64,000 bases of DNA from Adiantum capillus-veneris (Eukaryota; Streptophyta; Polypodiopsida; Polypodiales; Pteridaceae): the NCBI GenBank assembly GCA_014529385.2, contig CM043965.1:11954412-12018411 (forward strand), written 5' to 3'. Each line of letters opens with the position of its first letter. Position 1 is the first letter of the stretch. Under the pieces are notes generated by a model that made no database searches, was not told the origin of the DNA, and saw only the letters and a program-made list of their open reading frames with translations. Shown here in pieces: positions 43,800 through 55,436 of this stretch. The translations under genes were made by a program, and so were the position numbers.

Positions 43800-46766
43800 A
43801 TGTCTACCCTAGATTCAAACGCAGCTTACACAAGCTTGGAGATCCCGACGATAGAGGAATATCCTCCCACAATGGATCTTCCAAACTTGCAATTGATAAA
43901 GATCCATCTTGTTGAGAGAGTTTGGATGATTGGTCATGAGAGTGAAGGACTATATAGATACATTGACAACAATGAGGTCAATCTTTATAGGTGCTCACCT
44001 TCATACCTAGAAGAGATAACGGATTACAAGCTCTTATATGTCTACACATACAGATTTGACTATCAATGGAGATCTATAGTTGTCGACAAGTATGGATGAG
44101 AATACAGAGTTGTAGAAAGCACAAATCCACAGACTGTACTAGAAAGAGGTGGATATTTGATCAATGAAGGACCACAAATGCCTCCACCAAACACGAGAAT
44201 TCCTATAGGAATTCCAAGAAGAGAGCCACCAGGATTCCCTTCAAGAGTGATAACGAGAGAAGGATTGGGAGAGTCTCTGGTTAGACTTGTAGACAATCGA
44301 CGACTTAGACCATTCCAAGCCCAGAAATGGGTAAACAAAAAATACTCCGGAGATAAAGATCCGAGAGATTCCTCAACGGCTTTTAGAAGAGTGATTAGAG
44401 CAGAGGAAGTTTCAGATTTTGAAACATAGTTTGCGGGATTTGGATTGACTCTAGAAGATGATGCAGCTACATGGTTCGACTCGGTGGAAAAATGGGATTT
44501 TGAGACCCTAGATGAGCTGTTTGAGGAGTTTATTGAAGAGTTCTCGCCAAAAGGCATTGCTCACAACACGGTCTTGCAAATCCATAGATTCAAATAGAAA
44601 GAGGATGAATCAGTACGCAAAGCATCATTACGGCTCAAGAGATATGTTAAGCTCTGTTCGAGAGTGGAATTACCTACACAAGCACGACTGATCCTGATCT
44701 TTATCTAGGGAATGAGACATGCGAGCCTTCAGAAGGATCTTCATATGATAAGGAGGATGACGCTAAACGAGTTGATCAAAGAAGCTCTTTATCTAGTGGA
44801 TAACTGTGAGGCATACAAAGAAAAGGACTTAAAGATTCAAGGAGATGACACATCCTATTGATCAAGAAAAGCTTATAGAAGACTTGGTCAAGAGGTTGAT
44901 TCCTCTTGTAAGGTCTGATTCGGGAGAGCCGAAGTGGTGTGAAATTGAGAGAAAATTGACGAACCATATGGGGGAAGAGTGCTATTATAGCATGGAAAAT
45001 TCTAGGGAGAGGTATGTACAACTTGTTCCAGAAGCACTTAATCCGCCTAGATACATTACGGGGAATGCGCCAAGACCAGTAGGAGTTTTAAGGCCACAGC
45101 TTGTCTTAGGAAAACAACCTCCGCTGCCAGGTGGTAGAATGCGGGTAGACATGAGATACATGCCAATGATGGAAGCATCAAATAAAGCAGCGCCAGTACC
45201 AGCTACAATGTGGTATAACAACCAAAGTGAGTACTACCCTTCGGAGCAACAAAATGTGAGAGAAACACGTGGATTGGTGAGGCCGGTACAACCTCCACCT
45301 CCTGGGTTTTAGTCGAAAGAAAGAAGGTATGAAATGGACGAAAGGACATTGCAATTCATTGCAAATAGCAGCTTATCTAGGTCAAAGCTTGCTTATAGCC
45401 AAGAGAAAATGCTAAAAGAATCTCCTCAACCAGAGACAGACTGTCACAAAAGTCGTGACAACCACTTGGTCAAACAATGTCCTCATACGGAGATCACTGA
45501 AGTAAATGCCTATTGTCTTGAGTGTGGCATCACTCACTTGATCCTCGATTACCTGAAAAACCCAAACCAAATCAGGAAAATCACGACAAATGTATTAGAT
45601 ATTTTTCAGCTACCTAGTAGCTCAGAAAATGAAAATGTCGTACCAGTTCAAGTGGTTACGAGAGCACAAGCTCAAAAGAAAGCTGATGAGAATCCAGAGA
45701 CAAAGAACACGGAAAGTGACATGAGTCCAAAGATAGATGATGGACCAAAGACAGACGCACCTAGTCAGAAAACCCAGAGCAAATGAAATAGTTGGAAAGC
45801 TAGAAAGACTAGGATGAAAGCATGTAGGGAACGAGAGCGAAAATCCCTAGTTGAGAAGCTTACCGAAGATGAGGAGAAGATAAAACAACATGAGGAAAAG
45901 GAGGCACCTTCTCTTACACAGATGGTTAAACCTCTAGAAGAACCATCCACGGATGAGAAACCGAGAAGTGCTAGTTCAGAAGCATCTATGTTGGCAGAGA
46001 AGGTTAATGAGACATTAGATACCCTCTTGAAAGCCTATGATGTGAGGCTCAAAAACAACCAAACCCAAGAACACACGTGGATGACATATCCTTATGTGGA
46101 ACTAGAAAAGCAAAGGTTTTAAATGTGCCGGAAAATGATTCAAACAGCCCAAGCTTTACTAGAACCACCAGTTGCAAAACCTGAGGATGTGATCCGTGTC
46201 ATGCCTACACAAGTAATCCCACCAAACCAGGACTAAAAGATCCAGATTCTAGTCATGATCACAGACCAAACCTCAAAGACCCAGCATTAAAACCAAGGAT
46301 AGTACTGAATATCACGGATAACTCTTTCGAGGGATTTCACCAAGCTATACGTGAGGATTGTAAAGAGATAGATGGTCTTGACGAGTTGTGGAAACAAGTT
46401 AGAGAGGCCAATGAAGCTGATGACCTAAGAAGACGAGTAGACAAGATTGGTGATGAACGAGGAGTGTTTCTACCACCAATAGAGGAATTTGAGACTGGAT
46501 CTCAAACTAATCTAGACGTGCGATTGTATTGGGGCGACAAAGGATCTGTACAATCTATGGATAGTCAACCCCATTTGCTAAGAACACTACCGTCCTACAT
46601 GGGAGAGTACGAGACCAAGTCATATGTGGTTGCAGTCCCATCACAGAGACTGTCTCCCAACAAGGCCATCGATTCAAAGGGGCTAGTAGATATTCTATCT
46701 ACCCCAGTCACCTGTACAATAATGTTAGCCGAGTTGCTCAAAATAAGACCAAACATGTGGGGCTAA
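43800..46766 (+). pseudogene. gag: GypC gag
   Basis: It starts ATG 43800 (MSTLDSNAAYTSLEIPTIEE). The gag core WFDSVEKWDFETLDELFEEF..GIAHN lies at about 44475-44570, then LNELIKEALYLVDNC (about 44770-44815), EECYYSMENSRERYVQ (about 44970-45020), two damaged zinc knuckles (45442-45480 and 45514-45552, each missing one Cys), a charged coiled-coil-like KACRERERKSLVEKLTEDEE (about 45817-45880), LLKAYDVRLKNNQTQEH and WKQVREANEADDLRRRVDKIGD (about 46389). Stops at 44097, 44427, about 44596, 44707, 45310, 45784 and 46120; frameshifts at about 44850, 46240 and 46766. Unlike GypB it has a short N-terminus. Confidence 0.8.
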
Positions 46767-46767
46767 T

Positions 46768-47304
46768 GTGGGTAAATGTCTAGAGAAATTTGGTGTAAAA
46801 ATCCCAATGACTCAAATCGAGGAAGGCATCAAAGAGCTTGAAATGCCTCAACTAAATACTAGGCCAGTGCCATTAAACAAGGTAGGCAAGTATTACGAGG
46901 GAGAAGATAAAAACACCACCCTTCCTATGGAATTCAATAATGTAAAAACCATGGCAATCCTTGACAGTGGCGCTGGTGTGGCCATTACAACCAAAGAGGT
47001 TTGGAAAAAATGGGGAAAACCTGTTTTGATATCCACACGAATGACCCTACAGCTTGCAGACGGACATAAGGAAAAGCCCCTAGGACTGCTAGAAAAAGTA
47101 CTTGTTACTTCTTGTGGCATTGAATATGAACACACTTTTGTTGTTGTTGACTTTGGCAAGAAGAAAAACTATGACATCATTCTAGGAAGACCATTCATGC
47201 GACAATTGAAAATGGTCCAAGATTGGGGTTATGACCATATATACCTGAGACATATGGAAACCATAACAAAGATAAACTTGAGGAACCTTAACTATAGGAT
47301 GTGA
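46768..47304 (+). CDS. GypC aspartic protease domain, open frame
   Basis: 178 codons. The catalytic motif AILDSGAGVAITT has Asp at residue 66 (codon 46963-46965), and the flap/second motif DIILGRPFMRQLKMVQDW has ILGRP at residues 138-142. Both are intact, so the fold may still be functional as a retroviral-type dimeric protease. It is normally part of a gag-protease polyprotein; the frame opens with GTG after a frameshift near 46766, so an independent start is unlikely. It overlaps the next ORF by four bases, in the -1 frame. Confidence 0.75.
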   Translation: MGKCLEKFGVKIPMTQIEEGIKELEMPQLNTRPVPLNKVGKYYEGEDKNTTLPMEFNNVKTMAILDSGAGVAITTKEVWKKWGKPVLISTRMTLQLADGHKEKPLGLLEKVLVTSCGIEYEHTFVVVDFGKKKNYDIILGRPFMRQLKMVQDWGYDHIYLRHMETITKINLRNLNYRM

Positions 47305-48641
47305 CGAGAACACCGGTTGAGGAGTTTGATTCCGCCATAGTAGCAGGATCAGAACTTCCAACTTCGTTACGTAAGCCTAAAGAACTATGGATGTGTGGAG
47401 CTTCACAATGTGGTAGCTTGAAACGTGAGGAATGTATCCTAGAGAGGGTTATAGAGGATAGGGACTATATCCCAGAACCATTTCCTGAAGAAGAATTAGA
47501 GCCTTTTGGATGGAAACACATCTTTTCTACTCTGGACGTGTGCGCCGTGGAGGATGCTCCCACAACAAAGTTTTGTGATGAAAATGGCTATGATGTCGTT
47601 CCTTATTTTGTAGTGAGTGTAATCCAAGAAAACAAAGAGAACCAGACATCATCAAGCTCTCGAAATAAGGAGCAAACAAAGAAATGTGGAGAATCAAAAG
47701 AAGAAGACGACGAGTTCTATGACTCTGTAGAACACTTCAAGCTTCAAGAAGATCAACGACCCGGGAATCAATGTCATCGCTACATGAATAAAGTGCATCA
47801 AAAGTGGATTCCAAAGTCTTCAGAGAAGACACAGCCACCACTAGCATCCTCATACAGGGCTCCTAATAAGGATGCAAAGACTCAGCTAGGAGGAATACGA
47901 CCAGAGCAACGAGCTAACAATGCTCTAATCAATGGTCTAGAAAAGTCCTCCAAGAAACTACCACTCACGAGCAAACAGACAATAACTTTCCACTACCATC
48001 CAAAAAATAAAGGGAAAGTACAAGAAGTCAACCTTGCTGAGGATAGTAGCGATAGTGATGAATCTTACGACATCCCCTATCATGAACTCATGCCATCACT
48101 ATCACCAACCTCTTTAGCAACAACCATGATAGGTCAAAAGAACAGGACAACAAGTCAAAGCCAAAAAGCTCGACAAATCTGGATACCAAAAAGCCAGATC
48201 GGCCAAAAACAGATATGGATCAAGAAGACAAAGATCTCTAATGACAAATCACAAGATCCAACACCAAAACAAAAACAAGGAAAGCGTGCACGAGCGGGTA
48301 ATAATATCACAAAGTCGCAAGCTTTCACAACTCAGTTTTGGGCTCCAACGAAGTTGATTCAAGCACAAAAAATTCAGGAATTCATTTGGATTCCAAAAAA
48401 ACCACAATATCAACTTTCAAAGCCTGAATCCCGTCCCCAACCAAGCGTACAAGGGCTGAAGCAAAGACCACTGTTGACTCACACAACAAAAAGGTGGATC
48501 CCAAAGATGTCTCTTCAAACACAAACGAAGCACGGGCAAGTATGGGTTCCCAAACGAGAGCCAGCAACAAAACAACCAATAATCGCAAAGAAATGGGTCC
48601 CAAAGAAGAACAACAACTGCTGTCAGTGCATCGCCGCTTGA
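47301..48641 (+). CDS. GypC WIPK-repeat protein of unknown function
   Basis: An intact 446-codon frame located where RT would be expected. The N-terminal third (residues 1-115) has a Glu/Pro-rich region (YIPEPFPEEELEPFGWKHIF) and several Cys. Then follows a hydrophilic, Lys/Gln-rich region with repeats: WIPK at 169-172, 294-297, 363-366 and 399-402, WIKK at 306, WAPT at 347, WVPK at 415-418 and 432-435. It ends KKNNNCCQCIAA. The frame opens at GTG 47301 with a stop just before it; the first Met is residue 31. It could be read by -1 frameshifting from the protease. Single WVPK-like motifs occur in some copia gags, but I know no family with this array. Confidence 0.7.
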   Translation: MTRTPVEEFDSAIVAGSELPTSLRKPKELWMCGASQCGSLKREECILERVIEDRDYIPEPFPEEELEPFGWKHIFSTLDVCAVEDAPTTKFCDENGYDVVPYFVVSVIQENKENQTSSSSRNKEQTKKCGESKEEDDEFYDSVEHFKLQEDQRPGNQCHRYMNKVHQKWIPKSSEKTQPPLASSYRAPNKDAKTQLGGIRPEQRANNALINGLEKSSKKLPLTSKQTITFHYHPKNKGKVQEVNLAEDSSDSDESYDIPYHELMPSLSPTSLATTMIGQKNRTTSQSQKARQIWIPKSQIGQKQIWIKKTKISNDKSQDPTPKQKQGKRARAGNNITKSQAFTTQFWAPTKLIQAQKIQEFIWIPKKPQYQLSKPESRPQPSVQGLKQRPLLTHTTKRWIPKMSLQTQTKHGQVWVPKREPATKQPIIAKKWVPKKNNNCCQCIAA

Positions 48642-50370
48642 ATTCTTACAATTCTTCCTACGATTACAGTACAGTTAGAAGAGAGCAAGTCGCTTCAATC
48701 AAGCAACAATATAGGAGCTTCAAAGACCATTACATTGCTTAGAATAGGAAGCCTCGCCAACAAATGCCAATAAGAAAATTGCTTATACCCACATCTTGCA
48801 CAACATAAATATTTTCCATGCATTGACTGTGTATGCATAATAGGGCTACATTACAAGGCCTGCATAGGCACAACTTTTAATTGCCCAACCACAACACATA
48901 CCCTTTGCGATACCATTTCATAAAGTATGACTCCAAATAGGAAGGGGTGAGGCATTCTGAATGCGGACCTAACATTATGACTATTAGAGGGCAATGTTTT
49001 GTGAGATGCATTGAATTTTTTCATTTTATTGTGATAATTTTTTGACGAAATTTAGTGTATATTCCCTCATAGTAGTGTTACAGAGGAGTATGGGGAAAAA
49101 ATACATATATGAGCCCCTAGGGACATGTGTATAGTGTACATAGCATTTAGATTTCTATTTGAATGATTTTTCTTTTGTTAAGTTTTTTTAAAAGATTTTC
49201 TTTGTTTATTATTAAGAAAAAATCAATAATCCACATGAAGAAAAGACTGACGAGAGGCCTGAGCACTACAAAGAGAAGAAGGTACAGGAAAACGATGAAA
49301 CTTCACGAAGTATGTCTCAGCATCCACTACAACAGCCGAAGAACTTGTCACAAAGCAGTGTCAACATGCAACCGACAAGTCATACAAGTCAGAGTCGAGT
49401 AGCTAAGCCACAAAATGAGTGAGGTGTTAGTCCCGAAGCTTCAAGTAATATTCTTTGTGGTATAAGCGTCTTAGCTATTCTAGGTACTGCTCAAGCTGGA
49501 AGAGTTGAGCATATTTACGTTGTGTCGCTCATGCTGGTATAGGTGAGCAAAAGAGTCGAAGTCTAAGTACTTAAGTCTGGTGAAGTGAAGGAGAAGGTCC
49601 AAAAGACACTCACGTAATGAGCACAGTGAGATACGAGTGGAGAAACTTCTACATCGACAACCCTTCTTGGAAAGGTGGAAGCTATTGAGACATCTTTTGA
49701 TGTCACATGTGCTACATGTATTCCTTGAAACACCCATCATCTCCTTCTTTCACATTGCATGCTTTTGGTGACAAATTTCTCATATGCATATAGAGTGTCC
49801 CATAATTGGCACTTGCATCAGGCACTCTTTCCGTGTTTCACCCAAGCACTCACCTTTCATGAACATGTACTTCACGTTCAACTGCTCAACTCCAATAAGA
49901 GCGTATACCAAAGGCATTCTTTTTCCCACCGAGTTTTTTTTCCCCTTTGTTCATCCAGGTTTTAGACCCTATTCTACCTATCACCATACTCTTGTACATA
50001 TTCCTTCTACATCAACAATAAGGAAATGCTACTCAAATCAATTGACAAATGAATTGGAGCACCAATTTCAGATCATAGCATACTTCTCCTCAATGGCGAG
50101 TCGAAGAATGGCCTACAATGACAAAGCTGCAGACAACACCAACAACATGATTGCACAGGAACAAAGAAGTCCCCAGTGAATAAGAGCAGACATAAAAGTA
50201 ATCAAAGGATCTCAAAAGATGAATAGTTATGATGATAGATGCCCGATCTAAGGGATCATAGTTCTTGTTGTGGTTCGACAAAGTTACAAGCAGTGCAACA
50301 GATGAAGCCAAAATGACAGCAAATACCACATCGCCATCGACAATCAGGTCATGTCGAGGACGACATGAAC
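48642..50370 (+). other. GypC 3' non-coding region
   Basis: 1.7 kb with no pol domains on the plus strand. The longest frame (131 residues, 49784-50179) shows no family motif. It is the internal spacer before the PPT. Confidence 0.6.
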
Positions 50371-50384
50371 GAGGAAGGGGGGAG
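50371..50384 (+). promoter_or_regulatory. GypC polypurine tract
   Basis: GAGGAAGGGGGGAG immediately precedes TGTTGACCG of LTR_c. Confidence 0.88.
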
Positions 50385-51100
50385 TGTTGACCGTTGGGTC
50401 AACAACACAACATAACTCAAGTTTCGTACGAAAGTCTTATCTTTTGCGAGTTATGAAATGCTGCGGATTATGGCTATAAACGTCATTTGTAATGAGTAGT
50501 TATTCTAGTTTCAGAAGCCGGGGTGCAATGGCACTTCCAGATTGTAAATACAAAGCCATTTGACCCTTTCAACCCCATTTTTGGTTAAACCTAAGGTAGA
50601 CTTAGTATATAAGGTACCTAGGTCATTTTGTAAAAGAAGACTTTTATCATAATCAAAACTTTAGCGCTACCGTCTACTGTGTGTGAGAGAGAAAGAGAGT
50701 GAGCGTGAGCTTTATCCTCTCTCTACGCCCAGCTTGCTCAACACATTGGAGATCTGACTGCACCATTGTTGTAGGCTCGAGGAGAGCTACGCGACAACCT
50801 CAAGCATTCCACGCGAGACGAAGCGCACACGCCGACGCATCTACGAGCTATTTGTGGCCGTAAGTGTATCAAACGATGCCTGTTTTCTGCGTGCTAGTAG
50901 TCTATAGAATCATGGCGACATAAGCTACTCATAGGTACTCATAAATTTCAGTTTCAGGCACTTTCAAAATTCTTCTCTGTCCTCCTACATGTTTTCCGCA
51001 GATGGGTTTAGAGTGAGGGTTTTGAGTGTAGAAGCTAAGGGACAGGTGTATCCTAGTGAGGGGATGGTGTTCCTTAAGTTTCGTACAAATCTGGAATGAT
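50385..51100 (+). repeat. GypC LTR_c, 5' part
   Basis: It starts TGTTGACCG. A TATA box TATATAAGG is at 50606-50614. The LTR is interrupted by CopB after 51100 and continues at 55437. Confidence 0.9.
51096..51100. repeat. Target-site duplication of CopB, left copy (ATGAT)
   Basis: ATGAT is repeated at 55432-55436. LTR_a shows the uninterrupted site, with ATGAT once. Confidence 0.95.
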
Positions 51101-51424
51101 TGTTGAGATGTCAAGCTCTACATCTTGAGCTGGCATCCACTACGGGTCTTGGCCACTTACGGCATTTACTCACTGGCGCGTTAGGTGACCGACACAGAGG
51201 ATCTCTCCCAGTGATTCTACAGCTGGACTACACTTATAGTGCCAGCCTAGTACGCTTCTAGTGAGTTCACACATACATATACATATGTGTACATATGTGC
51301 TACTTTTCAGTTTTAGCACTTAGTCATTTTGTACCCTCTTTTCTGTGAGAAGAAGAAGAAGCTTTCCATCTCTGTGTGGTGTGTGCTTGTCTTGTGTAGC
51401 TCTCTTGCATCCTCTTTCTTTACA
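51101..51424 (+). repeat. CopB 5' LTR (324 bp)
   Basis: It runs from TGTTGAGATG to TTTACA and is followed directly by the primer site. It is matched by 55253-55431 (3' part) and 63537-63826. Confidence 0.93.
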
Positions 51425-51436
51425 TGGTATCAGAGC
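51425..51436 (+). promoter_or_regulatory. CopB primer-binding site
   Basis: TGGTATCAGAGC, the copia site complementary to the 3' end of initiator Met tRNA, directly abuts the LTR. Confidence 0.95.
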
Positions 51437-51639
51437 CTGGTGCAGGCAAGAGAGGTTTTTCGTACAAGTTTCTGAACAGGTCTCCAAAGTGCAGTACACA
51501 GAGATTTACTGTACAGGTACAATGGTTGTATGTACGCTTGATTGTGGACACTGGTTGAGTGTAGAAAGCGTTGCATATACCACGATAGCAGATTTGCAGG
51601 TTTTTGCAAATTGTAGCTATTTTGTCTTAGTGCTTCAAG

Positions 51640-52896
51640 ATGTCTGACGGTTTCAGACAGATTGTTACTGAGAAGCTTGAGAAAAATAAATATCCTGCAT
51701 GGAAGTTCAGAATAACAAATTTCCTAAAAGGAAAAGGTTATTGGGACTATGTAGAAGGAGACAATGAAAAGGAACTAGAGATTCCCAAGGCAAATGCTAT
51801 AGCAGAACAAAGAAAATCTTTGAGGGACTGGCAACAAGGCCAGAGCAAAGTGATGTATTGGCTTTCTATGAGCATCACAAATGGAATGATGGGCTATCTA
51901 CAGGATGTTGAAATCCTCGCCATTGCATGGAAAAACTTAGGCAGAGTGTTCGAGGTGAACACCAAGGCCAGGAAGCTTCAACTAAAGTCGGAGCTAAATC
52001 AGGTTAAGAGGAACAACCTCTCCATCAATGATTATGCCTTGAAGATCAAGAGTATCATTGAGGCTCTTGGATCTATTAAAGTCTCAGTGGAAGACTATGA
52101 CATTGTCCGTGCATGCTTGAATGGCCTAGGAGATGAGTATGTACATTTCAGGTCTTCCATGAATACAAGAGACGACATCCCCGTGTTCCAAGATTTGATT
52201 TCTATGCTTATTCTTGAGGAGAAGAACCTTGACACATCTTCTTCTCATGGCAGAAATAATTTTGAACAGGCCTTCGATTCTAACTCCAAGAGAGGTAGAC
52301 ATAGAGGTCGTGGTCGAGGCCGAAGTGGTTTCAGGGGCCAATTTCGAGAAGGTCAATCAAATCAAAACAGTACAGGTGGCAGGGGAAACCGGTCTCAAGG
52401 CAGGGGGAGTCAAAGAGGTCGTGGTGCAGTATCAAGCAGGCAGCAACATACTGCAGATAGCAGAGAATGTTGGACTTGTGGTGAAAGAGGTCACATGTCA
52501 CGTGACTGTCCAAAGGGAAAAGCAATTGGAAAGAGAGAACAGGGAAACTATGCATCTACTAGCAGAGATGCAGATGACAGCAAAAACGAGCGCATGTTTG
52601 TTATGCAGCATGTAATGAATACAATGACTACAGAGAATTCCACCCAAGATGATGTTTGGTATGTCGATTCAAGTTTCTCTAATCACATGATGTCTCGTGG
52701 AGAGTGGTTTAGAGATATGCGCAAACCAGATGTGTCAGGCTATGTGCAGACAGGAGATGACACAGCTCACCCCATTGCTCATGTAGGGGACATACCTTTA
52801 AATACGAAGAGTGGGAAATCAAAGTACTTAGCAGATGTACTTCATGTCCCAAACATTACAAAGAATCTTGTTTCTGTTGGACAAATGGTTGAGTAG
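51640..52896 (+). pseudogene. gag: CopB gag and protease, ended by a stop
   Basis: It starts ATG 51640. Gag shows YPAWKFRITNFLKGKGYWDY, the UBN2 block KLQLKSELNQVKRNNLSIND and LNGLGDEYVHFRSSM, an Arg/Gly-rich stretch (about residues 217-270) and a CCHC knuckle CWTCGERGHMSRDC (52468-52509). The protease follows: VWYVDSSFSNHM, where the family has DSG; Ser replaces the Gly after Asp-Ser (Asp codon 52666-52668), so activity is doubtful. TAG at 52894-52896, probably from CAG, is the only stop before pol. Confidence 0.9.
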
Positions 52897-55260
52897 GGTT
52901 TGCAGGTTCGCTTCAATCCTAATGGCTGTTATGTAGAAGATTTCCAGAATGGCTATAAGCTGATCACAGAGGGAAAATGTGTGGGCAGAATGTTTACGCT
53001 GAATGTAGACGTGCCTGAGGTAAAAGCTGCATTATTTTCACAGGGCACAGGTGTTGTGGTTGATGTTGACATTTGGCACAAACGCATTGGCCATGTTAAT
53101 GAGCAGAGATTGCGTAGCATCATGCAATCAAAACAGATTGTAAAAGGTTTGCCCAAATTCAAGGTGGATGGTATGCATAAAGTGTCTGCAGCATGCCACT
53201 TTGGAAAACAGTCAAAGGGCTCATTTCCACATGAGCGCAATGTATGTAAAAAGCCACTTGAGGTGGTGCACACAGATGTTTGGGGTCCAACCGATACTGC
53301 AAGTATACATGGTTGCAGGTATTATGTCTCTTTCATTGATGACCATACAAGGAAAGTATGGGTCTACTTCATGCGTAACAAAAGTGAAGTGTTTGGTCAC
53401 TTTCAAGACTTCAAATTCATGATTGAGAAGGAGACAGATATGCAAATCAAGACATTAAGGTCAGATGGAGGGGGAGAGTACTTCTCCAATGATTTTTCAG
53501 ATTTTTTGCGAATGCATGGTATACGCAGACAGTTTACATGCAGATATACTCCACAGCAGAATGGGGTCGCAGAAAGGAAAACCTGTCACATTGTAGAGGT
53601 TGCACGTGCATTGATGAATGAGAAGAACATGCCTCATCATTTCTGGGCTGAAGCTGTAAATACAGCTGTGTACATTATGAACAGGACACCTACAGCTGCG
53701 GTGCATGATGTAACGCCTGAGGAAAAGTTTACAGGTACAAAGCCTGATTTGGCACACTTGAAAGTGTTTGGTTGCATAGCTTACATGCATGTACCAGATG
53801 AGTTGCGTAGGAAATTGGATCCTAAAGTAGAGAAATGTATTCTTGTAGGATATTCCCTTGAAGAAAAGGGGTACAAGTGCTACAACACTACTACACGAGA
53901 ATTACGAATGAGCATAAATGTAGTCTTTGATGAGATGAGCAGCTGGTACAGTAATGCACATGGCACTATTGGGGCTGATGTAAAAGATGTGAGGCCACAA
54001 TCACAGGTTTTGAGTGGACCACAAGAGTTGTCTTCTCGTGGCTCTGTTGAGAAGCCATGGAATCGTAGACTACGTACGCAGGTTACTCCACCAGCAGGTA
54101 CAGGGAATGTATCACGAAAAGGAAAGGAAAAGGTTGATGAACCTCCCTTTATGGCTGATGCATCATCAGGGTTTTCACATGTAGACATGGATTCAGATGG
54201 TTCTGAACAAAGTCTTGATGAGGAATTTGGAATCCCGGCTGTCAGGACACCTGGTGTAAGGAAAGTACAAGAAGATGCTAGAGGGCAAAGGAGTGGCCCA
54301 GGACTGCGCAGATCTAACAGAGTCAGAAATCCAGTTCACAAATTGACTTATGATGGGTATCTAGCACATCACCAAGCCTACATGGCTAAGGTGATACAGG
54401 ATGTGGAGCCCACATGTTTTGAGGATGCGGTTGGAAATGTGCATTGGGATGATGCAATGAATGAAGAGATAGCTGCATTGGAAGCAAACGACACATGGGA
54501 GTTGGTGCCATTGCCAAGTGGCAAGAAAGCTATTCGCTATAAATGGGTGTATAAAACTAATCATAAGGCTGATGGTAACATTGAGTGTCACAAGGCAAGG
54601 CTGGTCGCAAAGGTTTATGCACAGACGTATGGCATAGACTATGAGGAGACCTTTGCTCCAGTGGCAAAGATGACGACTGTGAGAGTTGTCATAGCAGTGG
54701 CTGCATCTAGAGGATGGATTATGTATCAAATGGATGTAAAGAATTCCTTCATGAATGGTGAGTTGCAAGAGGAAGTGTATATGGATCAGCCACCTGGTTA
54801 TGTCGATCCAGGTTACCCAGATTATGTATGCAGGCTTCTCAAAGCTTTGTATGGTTTGAAGCAGGGCTCTAGAGCATGGTATGACAGGATTGCCAAGTAT
54901 CTTCTCAGTATTGGTTTTAGGAGAGCTCATGCTGATCATTCACTCTATGTACGTGAGAGTGATATGGGGATTGTGGTCATTACCATATATATAGATGACC
55001 TTATTATTGTGGGTGGCAATGCTATGGAGATTGACCATGTGAAGGGTCTTCTCAAACAGGAGTTTGAAATGAAAGATGTGGGCGAGTTGCGCTACTTTCT
55101 TGGCATTGAGGTGATCAAGACTCCAGAGGGTGTATGGCTGTCACAGAGACAATATGCTTTGGACATGTTGTCAAAGTATGGTATGGCTGATTGTAAGCCA
55201 ATTTCTATTCCCTTGGATGTGAATGCAAATTTGAGTGCAGAGAAGGGTGATGCAGCCTAG
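52897..55260 (+). pseudogene. pol: CopB integrase and reverse transcriptase, truncated
   Basis: In the same frame as gag, so one stop apart from a single gag-pol ORF. Integrase: WHKRIGHVNEQRL, then ACHFGKQ (the first Cys of the pair is changed), core VHTDVWGP, SFIDDHTRKVWVYF, LRSDGGGEY and QNGVAERK. RT: AIRYKWVYKTNHKADG, MDVKNSFMNGELQEEVYM, LYGLKQGSRAWYDR, YIDD (54988-54999) and DVGELRYFLGIEV. It ends SAEKGDAA at 55260, where the sequence jumps into the 3' LTR; RNase H is gone. Confidence 0.92.
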
Positions 55261-55431
55261 TACGCTTCCAGCGAGTTCACACTTAGTGATTGCATGTACA
55301 TATGTGCTACTTTTCAGTTTTAGCACTTAGTCATTTTGTACTCTCTTTTCTGTGAGAAGAAGAAGAAGCTTTCCATCTCTGTGTGGTGTGTGCTTGTCTT
55401 GTGTAGATCTCTTGCATCCTCTTTCTTTACA
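55253..55431 (+). repeat. CopB 3' LTR (3' 179 bp only)
   Basis: It begins CAGCCTAGTACGCTTC, equal to 51243 onward in the 5' LTR. The first eight bases are shared by pol and LTR at the joint, suggesting a microhomology-mediated deletion. Confidence 0.92.
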
Positions 55432-55436
55432 ATGAT

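Larger units (their letters stand above)
51101..55431 (+). mobile_element. CopB: Ty1/copia element inserted in GypC LTR_c
   Basis: 4331 bp with 5' LTR 51101-51424, PBS 51425-51436, a gag-pol frame 51640-55260 and a partial 3' LTR 55253-55431. Perfect ATGAT duplications and an intact empty site in LTR_a fix the boundaries. RNase H, PPT and the first 142 bases of the 3' LTR are missing. The single-frame coding region with one stop indicates a rather recent copy. A second family member, an LTR, is at 63537-63826. Confidence 0.95.

Noticed and set aside
48494-50179. Frames of 79-131 codons between the WIPK ORF and the GypC PPT
   Set aside because: No motif and no sign of pol domains; consistent with non-coding spacer.
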